DNA from: CAYJXJ01 sp964374095
GTDB taxonomy: Bacteria; Elusimicrobiota; Elusimicrobia; UBA1565; UBA9628
NCBI GenBank assembly: GCA_964374095.1
Contig: CAYJXJ010000160.1
Span: forward strand, 1-10,873
Direction of reading: 5' to 3'
DNA length: 10,873 bases
Below the pieces are notes generated by a model that saw only the letters and a list, made by a program, of their open reading frames with translations, was not told the origin of the DNA and ran no database searches. A program made the position numbers and the translations under genes. Positions 1-6,331 of this stretch are shown here, one piece after another; position 1 is the first letter of the stretch, and every line of letters begins with the position of its first letter.

Positions 1-2184
1 CCACGTTGCTGGAGCCCAAGTCTCGTTAGCCCCTGGCGGCCATTGCCCCGCGGAGACTTTGCCCAAGGGAGCCGGGACTTTCCCCAACTCGGCATTGAAC
101 TCCGCAAGCAGGGAGTTGGCCTTGGCGTAGACGGTGTCGAATATCCTTTCGTCCTGGACCTGGCCGACCACTTTGGCGAGATCCGCGTCCTTGCACGCCG
201 CCTTGCAGTCGAGCGCCGTCGCGATGGCGTCGCCGCCGTTGCCCTTGATGCCCGACGCGCCTCCCCCCCCGTCCGCGGCCGGAGCGGCCCCGTCCCGCGC
301 CCCCGTGACGATGGCCTGGCCTTTCTCAACGGTAGACTTCATGGCGGCCGCGGCCGCCCCGACCTGCTTCTTGATCTCCTTCTGCAGGCCCCGCAGGTTC
401 TGATCGGCGGCCGGCACGTCGCCGAAGGAGAACTGTCCTGCGGGGAAGTTTCCCGGTCCGCAGGGGTCGGACCCGGCGGCGCCCGGCGATTTGCGCAGGC
501 CGTTATTGGCCTTCACCGCGGCCACCGCCACCTCGCGCATCTTCGCGACCGCGCCCCTGACCTGCTCTATCTTGTCTTTATTCGGCGTGCCGTCCTTCAC
601 GGGATCCTTCGCGTAATCCTCCGTCGAGCCGTTGATCGTCTTACACACGTCGTAGAGGCCCCTTCCCTCGATCACGGGCTTTCCGTCCGGCCCCGGCTTC
701 ACGGTCTGTCCCGGATCGGGCTCCGGAGGGACGACGCCGGTCGGCTTCTCCTTGCCGCCGTCTCCCCCACCCGTGCCTTCCGACGCGCCTCCGCCTCCGA
801 CGTTGTTGCAGCCGGCGGCGACGATGGACTTCGAGTTGCATGACTCCTCGCTGAACAAGCATTTCCCTTTGCCGGCAAGCCCCGGCCCCACGCAGGGGCC
901 GACGTACCGGTTCACGGACTTCTCCTTGGCCGCACCACCGCCACCGCACTTGCGTGCCGCGCCCTCATACCTCCGAGGCCCGTCGCCAAAGGGGGTTCCG
1001 GTGTCATCATATGAACACACCCAGATCGCCGAGGCCCCCCGGTCGAACATCCCCTCGATGCCTTTCGCGATCGCCCCCGTGATGGGCGCGATGAAGCCGT
1101 CCATCACGAGCTTCTCGCCGGCCTTGAGCATCATGTCGTCCTTGAAGTTGTCCTTCTTCCACTTCATGTCCGCTTCCTTCTTCTTGCGGTCCCACTTCAT
1201 GTCCAAATCGCGCATCGCGTTTTCCTTCGCGATCATGAACTCCAGGCCCTCGCCCTGCTGCTTGGAGCCCTTGTCCTGGTTCTGGCTGCCGGCCTTGTCC
1301 GCGCTGCCGTCCGCGGTGCCGCTGGCCCCGCCCCCGCCCGCGCCGCCCGGGATGGCCTGGGAGGCCTCGTTGGAGTTCAAGAGGTTGCCCGCGGCGCCGC
1401 CCCCGCGGTTCATCTCGCCGGCGGCCTGCCCGGCCGCCTTCTTGAGCTGCTCGAGGGAGCCGCTGTTGGGCGCGTTGCCGCGCGAGGTCGCCGCGCCTTT
1501 AAAGCCCGTGGCGGATTTGACGTTGGTGAGGGCGCCGGATTGGGCCGGCTTGCTCGAGCCCGCCGCGGTGATGGGGGCGTTGGAGAAGCTCGCTCCCGAG
1601 CCCCCGCCGCCCGTCGCTCCCAGGCCCCGGAGCGCCCCCTGCAGGGGCGCCTTGGGCACGGGCAGGCTGGCGGCCTTGGTGGCTTCCTTGCCGGCGCGGC
1701 CCGCGGCCGCGGCCAGGGCGTCCTTCCAGTCGGGGGGCGTGGCCTTGCTGGGCGCCGGGGGAGGAGGCGGAGCGGTCACCGCCTGCTGCTGGCTCTGTCC
1801 CGGACCCATGATGAGCGCCGAAGGGTCCCGGACATTGAGCGGCGTGATCACTTCGGCGCTGCCCCCGAGCAGGTTGCCCTGCGCCAGGCCGTGCACGCCG
1901 GGTTCATAGGGAGAGGCGCCGCTGCCGAACTGGCCGCTTTTGAAATCCCAGCCCTGCTTGAAGCTCCCCGAGGCGGGCTGATCCGGAGCCATCAGGAAAT
2001 GCTCGGCCAAGGGCGCCAGGAACAGAACCATGAGCCCCGCTCCGATGAAGGCCAGGTCCTTCTTCTTGAAGGACTTGAGCCTCTCGATCAAAGACAGGCC
2101 GCCCGCGGCCAAGCCCTTGATCTTCATCTCGGGCTTTTTCTGGCTGTCCTTGAGACTCGGGATTTGGGGCTTTTGCGGTTCCAT
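1..2184 (-). CDS. Large membrane-anchored low-complexity protein, 3' end cut by window edge
   Basis: I do not recognise this family. The frame is open for 728 codons from an ATG at 2182-2184 to the window edge, with no stop seen, so the C-terminus is missing. A strong Shine-Dalgarno (AAGGAG, 2192-2197) lies 7 nt before the ATG and fixes the start. Residues 1-43 are Lys-rich and probably cytoplasmic. One hydrophobic segment (about 44-63, beginning LAFIGAGLMVLFL) acts as a signal anchor. The rest is probably extracytoplasmic: Gly/Ala/Pro/Ser-rich linkers (a run of five prolines at 139-143, several GGGG runs), a Lys/Trp/Met-rich charged block at about 309-365, and about ten cysteines between residues 390 and 664 that could form disulfides. 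It lies 15 nt downstream of the 444-residue gene and is almost certainly cotranscribed with it. A surface or envelope-structure role is inference. Confidence 0.8.
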   Translation of the reverse strand, partial: MEPQKPQIPSLKDSQKKPEMKIKGLAAGGLSLIERLKSFKKKDLAFIGAGLMVLFLAPLAEHFLMAPDQPASGSFKQGWDFKSGQFGSGASPYEPGVHGLAQGNLLGGSAEVITPLNVRDPSALIMGPGQSQQQAVTAPPPPPAPSKATPPDWKDALAAAAGRAGKEATKAASLPVPKAPLQGALRGLGATGGGGSGASFSNAPITAAGSSKPAQSGALTNVKSATGFKGAATSRGNAPNSGSLEQLKKAAGQAAGEMNRGGGAAGNLLNSNEASQAIPGGAGGGGASGTADGSADKAGSQNQDKGSKQQGEGLEFMIAKENAMRDLDMKWDRKKKEADMKWKKDNFKDDMMLKAGEKLVMDGFIAPITGAIAKGIEGMFDRGASAIWVCSYDDTGTPFGDGPRRYEGAARKCGGGGAAKEKSVNRYVGPCVGPGLAGKGKCLFSEESCNSKSIVAAGCNNVGGGGASEGTGGGDGGKEKPTGVVPPEPDPGQTVKPGPDGKPVIEGRGLYDVCKTINGSTEDYAKDPVKDGTPNKDKIEQVRGAVAKMREVAVAAVKANNGLRKSPGAAGSDPCGPGNFPAGQFSFGDVPAADQNLRGLQKEIKKQVGAAAAAMKSTVEKGQAIVTGARDGAAPAADGGGGASGIKGNGGDAIATALDCKAACKDADLAKVVGQVQDERIFDTVYAKANSLLAEFNAELGKVPAPLGKVSAGQWPPGANETWAPATW

Positions 2185-2191
2185 AGTCGTT

Positions 2192-2197
2192 CTCCTT
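2192..2197 (-). promoter_or_regulatory. Shine-Dalgarno of the left-edge gene
   Basis: On the minus strand this reads AAGGAG, followed by a 7-nt spacer and the ATG at 2184. It lies within the 15-nt gap after the TAG of the upstream gene (2200-2202), so translation of the second cistron has its own strong initiation site. Confidence 0.8.
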
Positions 2198-2199
2198 CC

Positions 2200-3534
2200 C
2201 TACATGTTGCAGTCGATTGCCGTCCCACAGTGGCCGTCGGAGAAGGGACATCCCCGCGCCATCTGGCAACGTTGGCTGTTCGCGCCGTGGCAGGCGTCGA
2301 TAAACGTGCATCGATACGAACTGCACCGGCACAGCCGGTAATAGATGCCGCTAAATATCCCCCAATTCTTAACCCAGTTCCAACAGGCGGCGTCTCCTTG
2401 CGGCCAGTGCCTGCGGCACGGAAATTTCCGGCAGTCGAGGTCCTGGCGCTTGTTGCCCATGTTCGTCATGATGGCGGAAAGCCGGTCGATCTCGGGCCGG
2501 TGGCGCGCGTAGGCCTCTTCGCATTTCTTCTTGTCGGCGAGGAGCTTGTCGGCGTCGATCATGCGGTTGCCCACCGTCGCGCCGCTGGGCCCGCCGCCCG
2601 CTCCGACGGCGCCGGGACTGATTCCGGCGACGGCGTCGCTGAGCACGCCCGGCGCCCCGCCGTCCAGGCTCGACGGCGTTCCATCGTAAACCGCCGCGAC
2701 GTTGTTCGAAGCGACCTCCGAGGGACAGCCGTTTGAGCTGGAGCAATCGGGAGGCGCCGAAAGCTGAACATTGGCCCGTCCATAGACGAGTTGGGAGAAC
2801 GCGGAGCCGTCGCCCCCGCTCTGCCGGGCCGCGCCGAGGGCCTTGGTGTTGCGGGTGCGGACGCTGTCGTACTGCATCCGGGTGAGCGTTCCCACCGCGC
2901 CGCCGGCCCGTTTACCCGCGTCCGGCGCCGGGACCTCGACCTTCTTGAGGGCGTCGTTCAAGCTCACGCCGTTGGACGCCGAAACACCGCCGGAGAATGT
3001 GGCCTTGTCCGCGAACACGCGCGGCGCCGTGCCGGCCGAGAGCGCGGACTTGGAGGCCGACGTCTGACCGCCGACGCTGCGGATGCCCGCGCCGCCGCCC
3101 ATCTCATCGGGGACGACCGGGACCGGCCGCGCCGCCCCGCGGGCCTCCTCCGGGCGGATGATGCGGTTGACGCTCGGCGAAGGTCCGATGCGGGACTCGA
3201 AATTGATCGGCTCGAGCTCCGCGACCGTGGCGCCCACCAGGTCGGGCGAGTTCGACGGGCGGAGCAGCGGCGGCAAGGAGTGATGGAGAGCCGCGGAGCG
3301 GCCCGCGTCCGCTTTGCGGGCATTCTCCAGCGTGGACCCCAGGTCGCCGCGGCGCGATCCCAGAAGACCCCCAAAGAGCCCCCCCCATTCCGCCGGGGCG
3401 ATGAAAGCGATCAGCAGGGATGCGGCCGCTACCATCGCCGCGGCCCCCCGCCGGGAAGCCGCCAGGGCCCCGAGGCCGGTGCGGCCCTCCGAGGGACCCG
3501 AGTTTTGCCTGTTTCCTCTCAAGAATCCTGACAT
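2200..3534 (-). CDS. Single-pass membrane-anchored protein with Cys-rich C-terminal domain
   Basis: Unrecognised 444-residue protein. The ATG at 3532-3534 is the only possible start, because an in-frame TGA lies five codons upstream. Residues 1-30 are Arg-rich, and residues 31-48 form one hydrophobic anchor (AAAMVAAASLLIAFIAPA). Residues 60-330 are Gly/Ala/Ser-rich with little predicted order. The C-terminal 107 residues (338-444) are compact and differ in character: twelve cysteines (338, 368, 373, 384, 402, 404, 409, 415, 423, 429, 436, 442) with many aromatic residues. A further Cys pair lies at 264/270, giving fourteen in all. This suggests a disulfide-stabilised extracytoplasmic domain, though metal binding cannot be excluded. 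It is the first gene of a two-gene operon with the left-edge protein, driven by the promoter at 3588-3616. The DNA encoding the tail (about 2200-2400) is poorer in GC than the rest of the gene. Function unknown. Confidence 0.82.
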   Translation of the reverse strand: MSGFLRGNRQNSGPSEGRTGLGALAASRRGAAAMVAAASLLIAFIAPAEWGGLFGGLLGSRRGDLGSTLENARKADAGRSAALHHSLPPLLRPSNSPDLVGATVAELEPINFESRIGPSPSVNRIIRPEEARGAARPVPVVPDEMGGGAGIRSVGGQTSASKSALSAGTAPRVFADKATFSGGVSASNGVSLNDALKKVEVPAPDAGKRAGGAVGTLTRMQYDSVRTRNTKALGAARQSGGDGSAFSQLVYGRANVQLSAPPDCSSSNGCPSEVASNNVAAVYDGTPSSLDGGAPGVLSDAVAGISPGAVGAGGGPSGATVGNRMIDADKLLADKKKCEEAYARHRPEIDRLSAIMTNMGNKRQDLDCRKFPCRRHWPQGDAACWNWVKNWGIFSGIYYRLCRCSSYRCTFIDACHGANSQRCQMARGCPFSDGHCGTAIDCNM

Positions 3535-3587
3535 ACTGGAACCCCGTCAGCCCTGATCCGGAGGGGCGCCGCCCGAGGCTTCGTCAT

Positions 3588-3616
3588 AGTGTAATGCCGG
3601 AAACTTGACTTGTCAA
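3588..3616 (-). promoter_or_regulatory. Sigma70-type promoter of the minus-strand two-gene operon
   Basis: Read on the minus strand, a perfect -35 TTGACA (3616-3611) is followed by a 17-nt spacer and a -10 TACACT (3593-3588). Transcription would begin near 3581, giving a leader of about 47 nt before the ATG at 3534. The -35 box forms the right arm of a 12-bp inverted repeat TTGACTTGTCAA at 3605-3616, which could be a small operator or chance. Confidence 0.75.
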
Positions 3617-3658
3617 TAGATGAGGCTCTTTTTACCGAAATTATACCGGCGCGGGGTC

Positions 3659-5575
3659 CTAGGGTTTCGCGAGCCCGACCCGTATGCGCCCTCCGAAAGG
3701 ACCCTGGCCGCGAACCTCCCGGCGGGCGGCTCCCGAGGCGCAGAAGGACCTCACCGCCGCAACCAAGCAACGGCAGCCCGCCCGCGCGCCCTTTTGGAGG
3801 GCGCCGGGGTCGAAGCTCTCCTGGAGGACCTCCACCGCGGCGTAGCTGCGTGCCCCGCGCGCCCGGGCCGAAGGCTCGGTCTCGAGGACCAGCATGCCCG
3901 CCCCGCGGTCCACCCCCCCGGCCAGCAGGATCGGGTCGGGAAACCGCCGCAAGAGATCCAACGCCACGGCCAGGGCCCCCTCCCCTCCGGGAAAGCATCC
4001 CCCCAGGCTGACATTGAAGCGCTTCATTCCGAAGGCGATGGCCGCGCGGCTGGCGGCGGCGTTGGCCAGCAGGGTCGGGAACTGCCGGGGCTCGACTCCC
4101 GCCGGCCCGCCCCGCTCCAGCTCCGAAAAAAAGCGGTACTGGCTCTCCACCTCGCCGGTGGAATCCAGGACGATCCCCAGCCGGACGCCGTCTTTTGCCG
4201 CCTCAAGGCCGGCGTCGTCGAGGGCGAGCTTGCACGCCGCCAGGGCGTAGGCCACGGGGGCGTCGATGAACCCCAGATCCGCCCGCGGCAGGAGCGACTC
4301 GGCCAGGGCCGCGGGGGCGTCGGACTCGACGCCGGCCAGCCCGGTGATCACGGCCCGGACCGCGGGCGACGGCGCCGGCGCGGCGTTGCGCTCGGGCCGG
4401 GACAGGGCGATCACGCAGTTGGAGCCGCCGAAGGCGAAGGCGTTGGACAGGGCGAGGCGGGGGTCGGCCCGGCGCGGGGCGTTGGGGACGTAGTCGAGAG
4501 GGCACTCCGGGTCGCCGCCGGAGAAATTGGCCGTGGGGGGCAGCATGCCGGTATGCAGGGCCAGGCAGGTCGCCGCGGCCTCCAGCGCCGAGGCCGCGCC
4601 CATGGCATGGCCCAGCATGGACTTGATCGAGGAGATCGGCACCTGGGCGGCGCGGTCCCCGAAAATATCCCGCACCGCGGCCGATTCGGTCCGGTCGTTG
4701 GCGGGGGTGCCGGTGCCATGGGCGCTGATGTAGTCCACCTCGTCGGGGGCGATCCCCGAGCTGTCGAGACAGCTCGAGATGGCGCGCGCCACCCCCGCGC
4801 GGTCGGGATTGGTCACGTGGAGGGCGTCGGAACTCGCGCCGTAGCCGAGGAACTCGGCGTAGACCCGCGCCCCCCGGGCCGAGGCCCGGTCCCATTCCTC
4901 CAAGATCAGCACGGCGCAGCCCTCGGCCGGGATCAGGCCCTCCCGTCCCTTGGAGAACGGCGCGCAGCGCTCCCGGGCGATGGAGAGGAGGCGGCTGAAG
5001 CCCGCGTAGGTCAGGCGCGAGAAGACGTCCACCCCGCCCGCGAGCATGAGGTCGGCCGCTCCCCAGCGGATCTTTTCGAAGGCCCAGGAGAGGGCGGAGT
5101 TGCCCGCGGCGCAGGCCGTCGAGAGCATGAGGTTGGGGCCTGCCAGCCCCAGGGCGCGGGCCACGGCCGCCGGGACGCTCCCCGGGAGGCGGCCCGCGAT
5201 CGCCCGCTCGAAGCCCTCCCGGTCTCCCTCCCGGCGCAGGCGCATGCGGTCCTCGACGAAGGCCGACTCGCCGGAGGTGGTGCCCAGGGCCACGCCGGTT
5301 TTAGCGCGCCCCGCCGGGCTCAAGGCCGCACCGGCGTCGGCGAGGGCCTCGCGCGCCGCGGCCAAGGCGTAGGCGCTGGCCTCTCGCGGCAGGCCCGGCG
5401 GAACCTCGGAACCGATCCCGGTGCGCCAGCCCCGGGTGTCGAAGCTGCGGACCGGTCCGAAGCCGGTCCGGCACTCGAGCAGGGCCTCCCAGAAGGCCTC
5501 CCGGCCGATTCCAAGCGGGGAGACCACCCCCAGGCCCGTGACGGCCACGCGTCTGGGAAAGGGGTCGTAGGCCAT
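3659..5575 (-). CDS. FabF-like beta-ketoacyl-ACP synthase fused to a truncated ketosynthase-like domain
   Basis: 638 residues. Residues 8-393 are a complete condensing enzyme of the FabF/KAS II type: nucleophile Cys155 in STACAAGNSA, His286 in HGTGTP, Lys318 and His323 in IKSMLGHAMGA, and the C-terminal loop NAFAFGGSN (378-386). It should carry out decarboxylative Claisen condensation of acyl and malonyl-ACP. A second region (about 405-587) repeats only the N-terminal half of the fold. It starts with VITGLAG, contains GGCFPGGEGALA (Cys527 lines up with Cys155) and ends with LLAGGVD...LVLETEP, but has no His or Lys motif. This resembles the short chain-length-factor-like 'Ketoacyl-synt_2' proteins of aryl-polyene clusters (inference). 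Residues 588-638 are an Arg/Gly-rich tail. Ordinary KAS II is about 410 residues. No clear Shine-Dalgarno is seen, but the start fits the conserved N-terminus (RRVAVTGLGVVSPLG). The ACP at 8689-8961 is the likely carrier partner. Confidence 0.93.
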   Translation of the reverse strand: MAYDPFPRRVAVTGLGVVSPLGIGREAFWEALLECRTGFGPVRSFDTRGWRTGIGSEVPPGLPREASAYALAAAREALADAGAALSPAGRAKTGVALGTTSGESAFVEDRMRLRREGDREGFERAIAGRLPGSVPAAVARALGLAGPNLMLSTACAAGNSALSWAFEKIRWGAADLMLAGGVDVFSRLTYAGFSRLLSIARERCAPFSKGREGLIPAEGCAVLILEEWDRASARGARVYAEFLGYGASSDALHVTNPDRAGVARAISSCLDSSGIAPDEVDYISAHGTGTPANDRTESAAVRDIFGDRAAQVPISSIKSMLGHAMGAASALEAAATCLALHTGMLPPTANFSGGDPECPLDYVPNAPRRADPRLALSNAFAFGGSNCVIALSRPERNAAPAPSPAVRAVITGLAGVESDAPAALAESLLPRADLGFIDAPVAYALAACKLALDDAGLEAAKDGVRLGIVLDSTGEVESQYRFFSELERGGPAGVEPRQFPTLLANAAASRAAIAFGMKRFNVSLGGCFPGGEGALAVALDLLRRFPDPILLAGGVDRGAGMLVLETEPSARARGARSYAAVEVLQESFDPGALQKGARAGCRCLVAAVRSFCASGAARREVRGQGPFGGRIRVGLAKP

Positions 5576-5647
5576 GGGCCGCCATATGGAAGTTAAAACG
5601 CGGCTCCCGAGTCAAATATCGAATCCGGACGGCGCCGGGACCGGGCG

Positions 5648-5677
5648 TGGACGCCCCGACCGCGTGAGTGCTATACT
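5648..5677 (+). promoter_or_regulatory. Promoter of the PNPOx-like gene, probably leaderless
   Basis: A -35 TGGACG (5648-5653, four of six consensus bases) is followed by an 18-nt spacer and a -10 TATACT (5672-5677). Only 8 nt separate the -10 from the ATG at 5686, so the transcript should begin at or within 2 nt of the start codon. The site lies in the 110-bp divergent gap shared with the ketosynthase gene. Confidence 0.55.
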
Positions 5678-5685
5678 GGCGCGCC

Positions 5686-6291
5686 ATGGGGTCTAGCGAC
5701 CCGTTGACGGCGCCGGGGTTCTGGGACCGGCTGTGCCTCCGCGTGCTCCCCCCCGTGCTCGATGCCTGGCAGAGAGTCCTCGAGCGGTGTTTCCGCCACG
5801 ATCCCGAGGCCGTGGTGACCTCAGCCCGAAAGACGATTCGGCGCGGGTACGACTGCTTCTTCGTTACCGTCGACGGCGCCGGCACGGCCCGGCTCAGGTT
5901 GGTCACCCCCATCATCATCGAGCCCGATCTGACGATCTGGATCGCGGCTCACTCCCGCTCCCGGAAGGTGGCCGAGATTCGGGCCGGCAGCCCCGTGTCC
6001 CTGGGATTCAGGCGCCGTCACGCGCGCTTCGTTTACGCGGCGTTCTGGGGCCGGGCCGAGATTCTGGCGGACGCTGAGACAAAACGCCGGCAATGGCGGT
6101 GGGTCCTTTGGGCAAGTTTCACGTCCGGCTGGGACCATCCGGATTATGTCCTGATCCGCTTCGTCCCGGAACGGCTGGAAGTCCTGGATTTCTATGCCAA
6201 CGTGCTCCGGCGGCCCATCGGGCTCTCGCCCGTGGCGCTGGTCCGTCGAGACGGGGAGTGGATCGCCGCCCCCGGCGAACCCGCGTATTGA
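5686..6291 (+). CDS. Pyridoxamine 5'-phosphate oxidase-like split beta-barrel protein
   Basis: 201 residues from the ATG at 5686. A GTG at 5668 is the only other in-frame start, since TGA lies at 5665-5667, but it precedes the -10 box and is unlikely. The pattern fits the PNPOx-like/general-stress-protein split barrel that usually binds FMN, and sometimes F420 or haem: a strand with YDCFFVTVDGAG (55-66), a second strand LTIWIAAHS (82-90) leading to SRKVAEIRAGSPVSLGF (92-108), then YAAFWGRAEIL (117-127) and, near the end, YVLIRFVPERLEVLDFY (154-170). Residues 11-40 are an N-terminal helical extension. There is no signal peptide. The gene stands between the ketosynthase (divergent) and the radical SAM gene, and its stop codon overlaps the next promoter. 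A redox role in the cassette's pathway is inference; cofactor and substrate are unknown. Confidence 0.8.
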   Translation: MGSSDPLTAPGFWDRLCLRVLPPVLDAWQRVLERCFRHDPEAVVTSARKTIRRGYDCFFVTVDGAGTARLRLVTPIIIEPDLTIWIAAHSRSRKVAEIRAGSPVSLGFRRRHARFVYAAFWGRAEILADAETKRRQWRWVLWASFTSGWDHPDYVLIRFVPERLEVLDFYANVLRRPIGLSPVALVRRDGEWIAAPGEPAY

Positions 6292-6316
6292 CAAACCCGC
6301 GGTCCGCTGTTATAGA
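6288..6316 (+). promoter_or_regulatory. Promoter of the radical SAM gene; -35 overlaps the preceding stop codon
   Basis: A perfect -35 TTGACA (6288-6293) contains the TGA stop (6289-6291) of the PNPOx-like gene. A 17-nt spacer leads to the -10 TATAGA (6311-6316). Transcription would start near 6323, leaving a leader of only about 9 nt. That leader holds a run of seven G (6323-6329) which could serve as a Shine-Dalgarno for the ATG at 6332. Confidence 0.75.
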
Positions 6317-6331
6317 GATAGTGGGGGGGCC

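Noticed and set aside
1632..1650. Inverted repeat GCGCCCC-CTGCA-GGGGCGC
   Set aside because: Lies inside coding sequence, encodes ordinary Ala/Pro/Leu/Gly residues, and such palindromes are expected by chance in DNA this rich in GC.
752..1909. Plus-strand open frame of 385 codons antisense to the left-edge gene
   Set aside because: Pro/Ala-rich antisense reading. The minus frame is open for 728 codons with an anchor helix and a strong Shine-Dalgarno.
3640..3645. Second TATAAT on the minus strand just after the ketosynthase stop
   Set aside because: No -35 at 16-18 nt and no TGn extension. The promoter at 3588-3616 explains the downstream operon better.
3660..3815. Possible frameshift in the ketosynthase C-terminal tail
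   Set aside because: Neither of the other minus frames in this stretch restores HGTGT or NAFGFGG motifs, so a naturally short second domain is more likely than a sequencing or assembly error.
3620..5596. Plus-strand open frame of 658 codons antisense to the ketosynthase gene
   Set aside because: It mirrors the ketosynthase codons in high-GC DNA, its product is Arg/Gly/His-rich with no domain, and the minus strand has unmistakable catalytic motifs.
5610..5615. TTGACT on the minus strand as a -35 box for the ketosynthase gene
   Set aside because: No acceptable -10 box is found 16-19 nt downstream, so the ketosynthase promoter remains unidentified.
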